From Paludibacteraceae bacterium (GTDB lineage: Bacteria > Bacteroidota > Bacteroidia > Bacteroidales > Paludibacteraceae): DNA of 64,000 nt. Shown piece after piece: positions 1 to 8,390 of the stretch. The DNA lies in NCBI GenBank assembly GCA_017417025.1, contig JAFPZY010000047.1, positions 1-64,000 on the forward strand, in the 5' to 3' direction. Position 1 is the stretch's first letter, and each line of letters begins with the position of its first letter. The notes under the pieces are model-generated. The model saw only the letters and a list, made by a program, of their open reading frames with translations, was not told the origin of the DNA and made no database searches. Position numbers and translations under genes: made by a program.

Positions 1-150
1 CCCACACCCACACCCACACCTACACCTACACCCCCACCTACAACTACAACTACACCTACACCTACAACGACAACTACACCCACACCTACACCTACATCTA
101 CACCTACATCTACTCCTACATCTACACCTACATCTACATCTATATCTCCC
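1..150. repeat. Imperfect hexanucleotide array (CCTACA)n at the window edge
   Basis: About 25 hexamers of the form (C/T/A)C(C/T)ACA run from the first base to about 150, with substitutions that keep the 6-base phase. One plus-strand frame is open from base 1 to the stop at 178-180 and would read as a Thr/Pro/Ser-rich stretch, so the end of a Thr-Pro linker entering from outside the window cannot be excluded. A non-coding microsatellite is more likely. Confidence 0.8.
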
Positions 151-247
151 CCCTCCCCCAGAAAGTCCTGCTGATAACCTGGCAATATCTGATGCCAAAA
201 AGCACCTCCTACCCCCCACGCCTCCCTGCTTTTAGTCTTCATCTTTC

Positions 248-291
248 AACACAGGATTAACACAGGATTAACACAGGATTAACACAGGATA
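248..291. repeat. 11-bp tandem array, 4 units of aacacaggatt
   Basis: Units lie at 248-258, 259-269, 270-280 and 281-291. The first three are identical and the fourth ends in a instead of t. The array is non-coding. It is one of several 11-bp-period arrays in this window with different unit sequences. Confidence 0.9.
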
Positions 292-368
292 GAGAGGACT
301 TCCCCCCGAAACGTCCCTGTCCATTAAGGCACACCCCTGCCTGCTCTGCCTGTTCACCCCCCGTCCCC

Positions 369-456
369 GCCCGCGTTAAGCCCCGTTCCCGCACAAGTTA
401 AGACCAGTCCCCGCACAAGTTAAGACCAGTCCCCGCCCGCGTTAAGCCCTGCTCAT
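369..456. repeat. 22-bp tandem array, 4 units
   Basis: Units lie at 369-390, 391-412, 413-434 and 435-456. The two middle units are identical and begin gcacaagttaagaccagt. The outer units begin gcccgcgttaagcccc or gcccgcgttaagccct and share the gttaag core at the same offset. The period is twice 11 bp. Confidence 0.85.
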
Positions 457-495
457 GCATGCTTGTTTAAGACTTCCTACTGCCTTCGGAGCTGC

Positions 496-526
496 AAAAA
501 AAGGGGCGTACACGGATGTACGCCCC
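496..526 (-). terminator. Rho-independent terminator of the susCDE operon
   Basis: A perfect 9-bp stem (503-511 with 518-526) closes a 6-base loop at 512-517. On the minus strand it is followed directly by seven T residues (496-502). It lies 48 bases beyond the stop codon of the SusE-like gene, so transcription of the Sus operon should end here. Confidence 0.9.
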
Positions 527-574
527 GAGTGGGAGGCTTCCCCCTACGAGAGGGAGAGCCTGATTGTAAGCCGA

Positions 575-2002
575 TTACTGGATAGTACCTGTGCCGGCGT
601 TGAAGTCAAGAATGATCTTCTTGCCTGCAGCAACAGCAACGCGCTCCTGGTCACCGCCATTGCCACGATACTCAATCTTGCCATTCAGGATAACGAACTC
701 GTGTTTCCACCAGTCATGAGCCTCAAGGCAAGCACCGTAAACATACATACGGAGACCGCCGTCTGCATCACCTTCAGAAGCAGCAGTTGTGGTAGCTACG
801 AGAGTCTCACCTTCAGCTGTGAAGAGAGTACCGGTAGCTTCGCCGGCAGCAGGCCATACATTGCCAAACGCAGCACCTACACCGTAAACCTGAGCAGGCT
901 CAACAGTAATTTTGTCAGCAGCATAGTCAACGAGCAGGAGATAGAAGCCGTCAGCAGCAATAGTGAGGTTGCCATCCTTGTCAGTGCCTGTACCTTCGGT
1001 AGCATTCATCAGTTTGGTGAAGTCTTTGCCTTCGTCCCAATTCTTGACAGTGTTGAACTTGAAGCCTTCGCCGGCCTTGAGGTACTTAACTGTCCAGAAA
1101 GCATCGTAGCCATTTACCTGAACCATGTCAGAAGCATTTTCCCATGCCCAGCCGCAGTAGTTACCAATCATGTACACATTGTCAGGAAGTGTTTCAGCAT
1201 ACTGTTCAGTGCACTTGGTGTTGTCGGTGAAGTTCTTTTCGATAGCACCGCCGGCAAGGTTCCAAACAAGTTCGAAGTCGTATTTACCGCTGTTAGCGAT
1301 AATGATGTCAGCAGCACCGGACTTCATGCCCTCACCAAGGTTGGTCTCGATGTTCACTTCGGCAGCGGGAGTAACTTTAATCTTCCAGCCATTGCCGTAA
1401 GCATATTTGTACTTGTCACCTTTTTTCAGCTCAACGCCCTTGAGAGTCCAGGTCATTTTCTCTTTGTTGAACTCTGAAGCAGTCATTTTTCTGTCAGAAC
1501 TTGCGTTGATTTCCCATTCAACGGGAGCAACAATGATAGAAGCATTGGGCAGGTCGTTGTTAGTGTTGAGGTCAAGAGCGATGTGATAGAAGCCCGATGT
1601 GGGAACTGTCATCTTGAGATTCTGCTTAAGTTCGCCCATGAGAACCTTGATAGTAATACCGTTAGCGACATCGTAAGGATCACTTTCTTTGAGTTCTGCA
1701 CCATAGTGAGTTTCGGCAGTGCCTTCTTTGAGCACGAGTTCGAACTCCTTGCCACCTTCGAGGGCAACATACTTCTCATACAGACCGGCGCGAGCGGTTT
1801 TGTCAAACTCGTTGATACCGGCACCCATAAGACCTTTGGCAGCGTTGTCAGCAGTAACAGACTCAACAGCTGTGGCAGCACCTACTACATAGAAGCCGTC
1901 TTCAGCAATTTCGTCAACGACCTTGTCGTTTTTCTTGCTGCAACCTGCAACCACGAGAGCGCCCATTGCGAGCACACCCATCAAAAACTTTACGTTTTTC
2001 AT
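575..2002 (-). CDS. SusE/SusF-family outer-membrane lipoprotein
   Basis: A 475-residue exported lipoprotein, predicted to sit on the outer-membrane surface and help a SusC/SusD pair capture a glycan. The N-terminus is a lipoprotein signal peptide with the lipobox LVVAGC, so Cys21 would be lipidated. A SusE-type domain is suggested around residues 270-355, where an Asn-Val-Tyr-Met-Ile-Gly strand is followed by aromatic residues (Trp-Ala-Trp) typical of starch-binding-like domains. The C-terminal third is rich in Gly, Ala and Trp. It is the last gene of the MFS-susC-susD operon, 56 bp after susD, and is followed by a strong terminator. This family diverges quickly, so the ligand cannot be named; the family assignment rests on position, lipobox and composition. 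Confidence 0.75.
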   Translation of the reverse strand: MKNVKFLMGVLAMGALVVAGCSKKNDKVVDEIAEDGFYVVGAATAVESVTADNAAKGLMGAGINEFDKTARAGLYEKYVALEGGKEFELVLKEGTAETHYGAELKESDPYDVANGITIKVLMGELKQNLKMTVPTSGFYHIALDLNTNNDLPNASIIVAPVEWEINASSDRKMTASEFNKEKMTWTLKGVELKKGDKYKYAYGNGWKIKVTPAAEVNIETNLGEGMKSGAADIIIANSGKYDFELVWNLAGGAIEKNFTDNTKCTEQYAETLPDNVYMIGNYCGWAWENASDMVQVNGYDAFWTVKYLKAGEGFKFNTVKNWDEGKDFTKLMNATEGTGTDKDGNLTIAADGFYLLLVDYAADKITVEPAQVYGVGAAFGNVWPAAGEATGTLFTAEGETLVATTTAASEGDADGGLRMYVYGACLEAHDWWKHEFVILNGKIEYRGNGGDQERVAVAAGKKIILDFNAGTGTIQ

Positions 2003-2058
2003 TTTGATTAGATTTAGTTGAACAATTAGTTGGTTTATTTAAGTGAAGTTATTAGCAA

Positions 2059-3750
2059 TCAATAACCTTCATTTTGTGTCCATATACGGTTTCCGTTCTT
2101 GTCACGCACGGCTTTCTCAAGCACCGAATAAGGGATGGGGAACCAGTTGCGTGTCGGGTCGGTGTTGGAGACATACTCGACGTAGTTGGGGTCGGAGAAC
2201 TTGCCGAAGCGGATAAGGTCGCGGCGGCGCACCATCTCCCATGCGAACTCGCGTCCGCGCTCGTCAAGAATCTGCTCTTCGGTCCAAGTGGAGGGGTCCC
2301 CATAAGCGGCTTTGAAAGCGGCCACGGGGTCGTCCTCATAGGCGAACGAGCGTGCGAGCATGCGCTGGAAGTCGGCAGACGATACGCCCGTCGAGCCGGA
2401 ACCGCCGCGCAGGATAGCCTCCTCTTTCATCCAGAGCACATCGGCATAGCGGAAGAGGACGAAGTCGTTCTCGCAGTAGTGGTATTCGCCTGTCTTGTCA
2501 ATCTCGTACTTGGTCATGCGCGCGCCGTCGTTCCAGGTGGCTCCGGAGAGCGACTCCACCTCGGGGCGGATAATAGCTACAGAGTCGTTCTCGTCCTTGA
2601 GCTGCTTGCCGTTAGCGTCGGTGACGGGACCTACGAACCAGCCCCAGGTCTTTTCGTTCATAGTGCCTTTGCCCTCGTTGCCGGGTCCGCGTACGTCGCG
2701 GTCAGCATAGCGCTTGATGAAAGAGGGGCGTGCGCAGAAGCCGTTCCAGGGCTTCTCCTGCATGGTGTAGGTGGTCTGGTGGCAGTAGTGGAGCGTAAGG
2801 AGATTGACGCGCATCTTGTTCATCATGGAGTAAGACTCGCGCACATCGAAGTTGTCGCGTCCGTCCTCGACGATGACGAAGATGTTCTCGCGGCTGTTCT
2901 CGTTCTTGATGAGGAAGTTGCTGAAGAAGTTCTCCTCAATCTGGTAAGCGCCGGAGTTGATAACCATGTCGCAGCACTCGACCGCCTTGGTGTAGAAGTC
3001 GGTGGTGGACTTGATAGCCTCTATGCCGACATTCTCGGGCGTGCAGCCGTAAGACTCGGCGTTGAGATACAGACGCGCGAGCAGAGCGTAAGCAAAGCCC
3101 TGTGTTACACGCCCGTAGTTCATAGCGCGGTTGCCGTCGCTGACAACGGGGAGGTTGGGAGCGTTCTTCTCAAGACACTTGACAAGGTTGCCCCATACAA
3201 TCCAGGGGTCCACCAGGGGCTTGGTTTCGTCCTCGAAGACCTCGGTGTAAGGTATGCGCCCGAAGCACTCGAAGAGGTTGAAATAGTAGTAAGAGCGGAG
3301 GACTTCAAGCTCGCCGACATACTGGTTGTAGAGGTCCTCTGACATGCTCTCCTTGCTGCTGTTGAGCGTGCTGATAAGCTTGTTGCAGAGGACGGCACCG
3401 GAGATGGTGGTGTTCCAGATGTTCTTGAAAGCATCGCCGAACTCGTTCCAGTTGTGGGTGTTGAGGTTCTTCCAGTAACCGCCGTCTGACCAGTGTTCAC
3501 CGGGGACGCGGACGGGGCAGACGCACTCGTCGGAGGTGAGCGACGAAACGCCCCAATAGCCCCAGTGGTCGTGCGTCCACTTGATGTCGGCATACGCCTG
3601 ACCGACAAGCAGGATGACATTCTCCTCCTTGCCCATCATTTCATCGACAGTCTGCTGGCCGTAGATTTCCTCCTCGAGCATGTCCTTGCATGAAACGAAG
3701 AGGGGTGCGAGCATTGCCAGTGCTGCTGCATATATAAATAACTTTTTCAT
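2059..3750 (-). CDS. SusD/RagB-family nutrient-binding lipoprotein
   Basis: A 563-residue surface lipoprotein that acts as the lid and glycan receptor of the SusC transporter. It has a signal peptide with lipobox ending Phe-Val-Ser-Cys (Cys21) and the acidic start of mature SusD proteins (Asp-Met-Leu-Glu-Glu-Glu). The tetratricopeptide-like N-terminal half contains the usual LRSYYYFNLFECFGRIP segment at about residues 150-166. The C-terminal half ends with the family pattern DERGREFAWEMVRRRDLIRFGKF split over about residues 495-520, followed by a Pro-rich tail. The length is normal for the family. The gene follows susC by 40 bp. Family assignment is secure; the substrate is inferred only from the neighbouring sugar transporter. 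Confidence 0.93.
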   Translation of the reverse strand: MKKLFIYAAALAMLAPLFVSCKDMLEEEIYGQQTVDEMMGKEENVILLVGQAYADIKWTHDHWGYWGVSSLTSDECVCPVRVPGEHWSDGGYWKNLNTHNWNEFGDAFKNIWNTTISGAVLCNKLISTLNSSKESMSEDLYNQYVGELEVLRSYYYFNLFECFGRIPYTEVFEDETKPLVDPWIVWGNLVKCLEKNAPNLPVVSDGNRAMNYGRVTQGFAYALLARLYLNAESYGCTPENVGIEAIKSTTDFYTKAVECCDMVINSGAYQIEENFFSNFLIKNENSRENIFVIVEDGRDNFDVRESYSMMNKMRVNLLTLHYCHQTTYTMQEKPWNGFCARPSFIKRYADRDVRGPGNEGKGTMNEKTWGWFVGPVTDANGKQLKDENDSVAIIRPEVESLSGATWNDGARMTKYEIDKTGEYHYCENDFVLFRYADVLWMKEEAILRGGSGSTGVSSADFQRMLARSFAYEDDPVAAFKAAYGDPSTWTEEQILDERGREFAWEMVRRRDLIRFGKFSDPNYVEYVSNTDPTRNWFPIPYSVLEKAVRDKNGNRIWTQNEGY

Positions 3751-3790
3751 AATCGTAATATATTATATAAGGTCAGTATCGGTTAAAAGA

Positions 3791-6757
3791 TTAGAAGAGG
3801 GTCATATTGAGTCCGACCATAACAGAGCCCGTGCGGGGGTAGAAGTTGTTCTTGTCGATACCTGCGTCCCAGACACTGGTGGTATTGACCTCGGGGTCTT
3901 GTCCGCTGTAGGCGGTGATGGTGAAGAGGTTCTGCGCCGTGCCGTAAAGACGGATAGAAGAGAGGTACTTGTTGTCCTTGAAGCCCCATGTGTAGCCCAC
4001 AGTGACATTGTCGAGCTTGAGGTAGGAGCCGTTCTCGAGATAGTAGTCCGAGAAGGAGGACTTGTTGGGATAGACGACTCCGTCGGGGTTCTTGGTGACA
4101 TCGTACATGAAGACGTTCATCGACTGCGAAGCCTGCGGGCCGTAAGCAAGACGCATCACATTAAGTATCTTGTTGCCGGCGACACCGCGGAAGAAGAGAG
4201 TGATGTCGAGGTTCTTGTACTTGATGACGTTGTTCCAGCCGAAGGTGACAGCGGGCTGTGCGTTGCCGACCACCATGCGCTGGCTCTCGTTAGGCGTTGA
4301 GGTGTAGCCTCCGGCGGGTGTTTCGTACATCATGGTGCCGTCCGACTTGGTGCCGTAGTACTTGTAGCCATAGAAAGCGCCGATAGCCTGTCCCTCGGTG
4401 AGGATCTGTGTGTTGGTGTTCTGGAGTCCGTTCTCGCCTCCGATGGAGCCGGAAGTGGTCTGTGTGTAGTTGAAGCCCTTCGAGGGGTCGGAGAGTTTGG
4501 TGATGTAGCAGCGGTTCCAAGCCAGCGTGGGAGTGGTGGTCCAAGTCCAGTTCTTTGTCTTGACAGCGACACCGGAGATGGCAACCTCTACACCATAAGA
4601 GGCCATTTCGCCCGCATTGGCAAGGAGAGTGGCGTACTGGTAAGGGGGTGTGGGCACCTCGTAGTCCCAGAGGAGGTCGCGCGTGTGGCGATAGTAAGCA
4701 TCGATGCTACCGAAGAGGCGGTTGCCGAGGAAGGAGTAGTCGATACCGAAGTTGTACTCGTACTTCTTCTCCCAGCGGAGGTCGGGATTGACGTTCTGGG
4801 AGACGGCATAGGTCTCTACATACTTGCCGTTGTACCAGAATGAGCCGCCTTTGCTGAGCAGGGCGACAGAGCGGAGGCTCTCGCCGAGGGCGTTACCCGT
4901 TATACCGAAGCCCGCACGGAGCTTGAGGTCGTTGCACCAGTCCTGGTCGCGCATGAAGTTCTCGCCCGAGATGCGCCAGCCGAGGCTGACAGCGGGGAAC
5001 CAGCCCCACTTGTTGTTAGCGCCGAAACGCGAAGAACCCTCACGGCGGATAGAGGCGGACACGAGGTATCTCTCTTTATAATTATAGTTCGCGCGCAGGA
5101 AGATGCCGGCAAGGCTGTAGGAGCCGCGCCATGAATTGATAGTGGCATCCTTGAGCTCGGGAGTACCGTTCTCCATGATGAAGTACTTGGTAGTCTCGGT
5201 GGGGAAGCCCTTGTTGTCCATCTTCTGGCCGTCCCACATGAAGTTCTGGTAGGAGAAGCCGGCAACGGCAGCGAGGTTGTGGTCGTTCCAGGAGCCGACA
5301 TAGTCGATGGTGGCCTCGTAGAGCTGGTTGAAGGTGAAGTCCTGCTGACGGCCTGCCTTGCCTGAGCCGGAAGCGTCGGTGTTGATGATGTTGTTGTAGT
5401 AGAAGTTGTGGTTGTCGCCTTCTTCAAGAGCAGCGAAGCCGCTGATCTTCAGGCCTTCGACAGCTTTGATGTCCACTGTGGCCTTTACAGAGCCGCGGAA
5501 GTAGTTGCCGTCCTGATAAGACTCCTTGTTGTTGAGGTTTTCAACGGGGTTGATCTGGCCCGTGCCCTGCGGCATGAAGTAGCCGGAGGCGGTGGTGTTG
5601 TCGTAGATGGGGTATGTGGGATTGACTATGGCAGCGTACTTGAAGTCGGTGCATGAATAGTCGTTGCGGTAGTGGAGGTAAGAGAGGTCGTACTGGAGGT
5701 TGAGCCAGCCCTCGAGAGCCTTCTGGTTGGCAGCGAACTTACCCATAATCTCCTGTCGGTTGTTGTTCTTGGCAATACCTTCTGCGTTTTTGAACTGGAC
5801 CGCCGCGCGATAGTTGAACTTGCGCGAGGAGCCTGTAACAGCGAGGTTGTGGCTGTGGGTGATAGCGGCCGTGCGGGTGATTTCCTTCATCCAGTCGGTG
5901 TTATACTCCTTGCCGTCCTCAGCCTTGTAGAGAGTCGGTTTCACTTTTCCGCCCGAGAGTTTCTCGAGGTTGCGGAAGTCGGCGGGCGAAGCCATGCCGT
6001 TGCTGCCGTTGCGGTAGCCGACAGACATATAGCCTGCATACTCTACCTGCGTCTGCGCCACGTCGGAGAAGTTCTCGCCGCGCTTGGTGGTGATGATGAT
6101 GACACCGTTGGTGCCCCGCGTGCCGTAGATGGCGGCAGCGGAACCGTCCTTGAGGACATCCATGGAGGCTATTTCGTCGGGCGAGATATTGTCAATGCTG
6201 CTGACGGGGACTCCGTCCACTATATAAAGAGGAGTGGAGCCTGTGCCCTTGTCGAGAGTGGAGAAACCACGGATCTGGATGTTGTAGCCTCCCTGCGTGG
6301 GGTCGGAAGTGGTGTTGATGATGTTCAGACCGGCCACTTTACCCTGCAACAGACCTGCGGGATTGGAGCGTACGCCGGCATTGAAGTCCTCGGCTTTGAC
6401 GCTGGCGACGGAGCCGGTGACCTCTTTCTTTTTCTGCGAGCCGTAACCTACGACCACGACTTCGTCAAGGACTTCGGTGTCTTCTTCAAGACGTACCACC
6501 ATGCCGTTCTTGGCGGCGAGGGTCTGCGTTTTGAAGCCCATGTAACTGATTTGCAGTTGTGTGCCTTCGAGCACATCGAGAGTGAAATTGCCGTCGAAGT
6601 CTGTAACAGTGCCGGAAGTGGTGCCGACCTGGAGGACACTGGCGCCAATGACAGGCTCCCCAGTGGCCGCTTCAAAGACTGTGCCTGTTACCTGCGCGTG
6701 CACGAAGGACACGGCAGAGAGTGCAAGGAACAGCAAAAATAGATGTTTGTGTTTCAT
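3791..6757 (-). CDS. SusC/RagA-family TonB-dependent outer-membrane transporter
   Basis: A 988-residue TonB-dependent receptor that forms the barrel through which the SusD-bound glycan enters the periplasm. In order it shows a signal peptide ending at about residue 21 (VHAQ), a carboxypeptidase-regulatory-like beta domain at about 23-95, the SusC-type TonB-box region with VVVVGYG at about residue 100, a plug domain (for example the segment VDGVPVSSIDNISPDEI), and a long beta-barrel ending in an aromatic residue (Met-Thr-Leu-Phe). The length is typical. The gene lies 117 bp after the MFS gene and 40 bp before susD. No anti-sigma-interacting N-terminal extension is seen, so ECF-sigma control through this receptor is not suggested. 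Confidence 0.96.
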   Translation of the reverse strand: MKHKHLFLLFLALSAVSFVHAQVTGTVFEAATGEPVIGASVLQVGTTSGTVTDFDGNFTLDVLEGTQLQISYMGFKTQTLAAKNGMVVRLEEDTEVLDEVVVVGYGSQKKKEVTGSVASVKAEDFNAGVRSNPAGLLQGKVAGLNIINTTSDPTQGGYNIQIRGFSTLDKGTGSTPLYIVDGVPVSSIDNISPDEIASMDVLKDGSAAAIYGTRGTNGVIIITTKRGENFSDVAQTQVEYAGYMSVGYRNGSNGMASPADFRNLEKLSGGKVKPTLYKAEDGKEYNTDWMKEITRTAAITHSHNLAVTGSSRKFNYRAAVQFKNAEGIAKNNNRQEIMGKFAANQKALEGWLNLQYDLSYLHYRNDYSCTDFKYAAIVNPTYPIYDNTTASGYFMPQGTGQINPVENLNNKESYQDGNYFRGSVKATVDIKAVEGLKISGFAALEEGDNHNFYYNNIINTDASGSGKAGRQQDFTFNQLYEATIDYVGSWNDHNLAAVAGFSYQNFMWDGQKMDNKGFPTETTKYFIMENGTPELKDATINSWRGSYSLAGIFLRANYNYKERYLVSASIRREGSSRFGANNKWGWFPAVSLGWRISGENFMRDQDWCNDLKLRAGFGITGNALGESLRSVALLSKGGSFWYNGKYVETYAVSQNVNPDLRWEKKYEYNFGIDYSFLGNRLFGSIDAYYRHTRDLLWDYEVPTPPYQYATLLANAGEMASYGVEVAISGVAVKTKNWTWTTTPTLAWNRCYITKLSDPSKGFNYTQTTSGSIGGENGLQNTNTQILTEGQAIGAFYGYKYYGTKSDGTMMYETPAGGYTSTPNESQRMVVGNAQPAVTFGWNNVIKYKNLDITLFFRGVAGNKILNVMRLAYGPQASQSMNVFMYDVTKNPDGVVYPNKSSFSDYYLENGSYLKLDNVTVGYTWGFKDNKYLSSIRLYGTAQNLFTITAYSGQDPEVNTTSVWDAGIDKNNFYPRTGSVMVGLNMTLF

Positions 6758-6827
6758 AATGTTTATTGTTTGTTGCTTTGTTTGGTCGTTTAAGGAGCCG
6801 CAGCCCTCCGCCCGACGACAGGGCGTG

Positions 6828-6871
6828 ACACGGTAGTGATACGGTAGTGTGAGGGTACTGCGAGGGTAGAA
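6828..6871. repeat. Imperfect 11-bp tandem array, 4 units
   Basis: Units at 6828-6838, 6839-6849, 6850-6860 and 6861-6871 share the core gGGTAnTG; the first two are acacggtagtg and atacggtagtg. The array occupies the gap between the MFS stop codon and the susC start. It belongs to the set of 11-bp-period arrays found across the window. Confidence 0.7.
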
Positions 6872-6874
6872 GAC

Positions 6875-8215
6875 TCAGTCGTGTTCGCGGATGATGAAGA
6901 CCGAAGCCGCCCCTGCAAGGAGGAGCACACCGGCAGTGACGAGCATGAGGACCTGCGAGCCGCCGCAGACATGCTGCAGGATGAGTCCGCCGCAGAGGGC
7001 TGCAATAATCTGCGGCAGGCAGATGGTGCAGTTGAACAGACCGAGATAGTAGCCCATGTTGCCGCCCTTGAGCGAGTTGGTGAGGATAGTAAACGGCAGA
7101 GCAAGCATAGCCGCCCAAGCCGCACCCACAAGCAGGTAGCTGACAAAGAGGACGTACTGGTCGGCGATGAAGAAGATGGATATGAAGCCTATGCCTCCGA
7201 CAAGCAGAGAGATGGCGTAGGCCATGCGGTTGGAAGTCCATTTTTCAAGCACAGGGAGGAACATGGCCCAGAGGAGCGAGCCGACAGCCTGCACTGCAAA
7301 GACCATGCCGACCCAGTTGCCTGCCGACTGGAAGGCGGCATCGGCAGTGGAAACGCCGTCCCAGCCGAAGCACTGCGTGGCTATAGCGCCGTTGGAGTAA
7401 GTCCACATATACATGAACGCCGCCCAGCAGAAGAACTGCACCAGGCCGACAGTCCAGAAAGTGGCAGGCGCGTCGATGAGCAGGCGGACGAAGCTGACAG
7501 ACTCTTTTTTGTCGTCAAGGGCGGGGTCGATGCCGTGGAACTCGGCATATTCCTGCGGGTTCATCTCCTTGACGGTGAGGAAAGTGTAGAGCACACATAT
7601 AATAAGTATAGCCGCGCCCACGTAGAAGGACCACTTGACGGAGTCCGGAATAACGCCTTCGGGGGCGGTGTTGGCAATGCCGAACCAGGTGAAGAGAATG
7701 GGGAAAATATAGCCGGCCAGCGAGCCTGCGTTGCAGAGGGCTGACTGGATGGCATAAGCCGTGCCCTTCTGCTCCTCATTGACCATGTCGCCGACCATCA
7801 TTTTGAAAGGCTGCATGGCTATGTTGATGCTGGTGTCGAGGAACATGAGGGAGAAGAGCCCGAACCACATGGCGGCGTTGAGGCCGAGGAAGGCAGCCTG
7901 CGTGAAGGTGAAGTTGCCCGCATTGGGGAGCAGCACCATTACCGCCACGGCGATGAGCGCGCCCACAAGCAGATAGGGTTTGCGGCGGCCGAGTGAAGTC
8001 CAGGTGCGGTCGGAGTACTTGCCGATAAGCGGCTGGACAATCATGCCCATAAGCGGGGGCAGGATCCAGAAGAAGGAAAGCTGGTGCGGGTCAGCGCCGA
8101 GAGTGGCGAAAATACGCGATATGTTGGCGCTCTGGAGAGCGTAAGCAATCTGAACTCCGAAGAAGCCGAAACTAAGGTTGAACAACTGCGAGAAAGACAA
8201 ATTACGTTTAGCCAT
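6875..8215 (-). CDS. MFS sugar transporter, SLC45/GPH-like
   Basis: A 446-residue cytoplasmic-membrane protein with about twelve hydrophobic segments, probably a sugar:cation symporter. The N-terminus (LSFSQLFNLSFGFFGVQIAY) and the loop after the second helix, with Gly-Lys-Tyr-Ser-Asp-Arg followed by Gly-Arg-Arg-Lys-Pro-Tyr, are typical of the SLC45-type sucrose/maltose transporters common in Bacteroidales. It is the first gene of the susCDE operon, with a clear promoter at 8243-8274, and would move oligosaccharide released in the periplasm into the cytoplasm. No glycoside hydrolase or regulator gene of the locus is in the window, so maltose or another disaccharide is only a likely substrate. 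Confidence 0.88.
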   Translation of the reverse strand: MAKRNLSFSQLFNLSFGFFGVQIAYALQSANISRIFATLGADPHQLSFFWILPPLMGMIVQPLIGKYSDRTWTSLGRRKPYLLVGALIAVAVMVLLPNAGNFTFTQAAFLGLNAAMWFGLFSLMFLDTSINIAMQPFKMMVGDMVNEEQKGTAYAIQSALCNAGSLAGYIFPILFTWFGIANTAPEGVIPDSVKWSFYVGAAILIICVLYTFLTVKEMNPQEYAEFHGIDPALDDKKESVSFVRLLIDAPATFWTVGLVQFFCWAAFMYMWTYSNGAIATQCFGWDGVSTADAAFQSAGNWVGMVFAVQAVGSLLWAMFLPVLEKWTSNRMAYAISLLVGGIGFISIFFIADQYVLFVSYLLVGAAWAAMLALPFTILTNSLKGGNMGYYLGLFNCTICLPQIIAALCGGLILQHVCGGSQVLMLVTAGVLLLAGAASVFIIREHD

Positions 8216-8242
8216 ACAATATAAAATGATAAATAAAACGCC

Positions 8243-8274
8243 GCAAAGTTACACCTTATTTTTAATATATACAA
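8243..8274 (-). promoter_or_regulatory. Promoter of the MFS-susCDE operon
   Basis: On the minus strand TTG (8272-8274) is followed after exactly 20 bp by TAACTTTGC (8251 down to 8243), the Bacteroidota -33/-7 pattern. It lies about 28 bp before the MFS start codon. It diverges from the recQ promoter, whose -33 element starts 27 bp away. Confidence 0.8.
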
Positions 8275-8301
8275 ATTTTTTTGCTTTTTTCTTTCAAAAT
8301 A

Positions 8302-8334
8302 TTTGCAATATACAAAAAAAAACACTACCTTTGC
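8302..8334 (+). promoter_or_regulatory. Promoter of the recQ operon
   Basis: TTTG at 8302-8305, a 20-bp spacer, then TACCTTTGC at 8326-8334 match the Bacteroidota consensus. The recQ start codon is 57 bp downstream. A 7-codon minimal frame (ATG at 8361, stop at 8382-8384) lies in the leader; I see no sign that it matters. Confidence 0.8.
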
Positions 8335-8390
8335 GCGAAAATTGACAACAGGAGACAAGAATGTTTCCGGAGATAACAAAGTGACAGGGA

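Larger units (their letters stand above)
151..495. other. Gene-free region between the edge repeat and the Sus operon
   Basis: No credible coding sequence is seen on either strand. The stretch holds two separate tandem arrays (248-291 and 369-456, listed separately) and ends at the terminator of the Sus operon. Between the arrays the sequence is C-rich and otherwise without structure that I can recognise. Confidence 0.6.

Noticed and set aside
1..150. Edge hexamer repeat as a Thr/Pro-rich protein end
   Set aside because: One frame is open from base 1, but nothing else supports a gene and the frame ends soon after the repeat. It cannot be decided inside this window.
575..8215. A complete starch-utilisation locus
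   Set aside because: SusC, SusD, a SusE-like protein and a sugar transporter are present, but no amylase, neopullulanase or SusR-like regulator is in the window, so starch as substrate is not supported.
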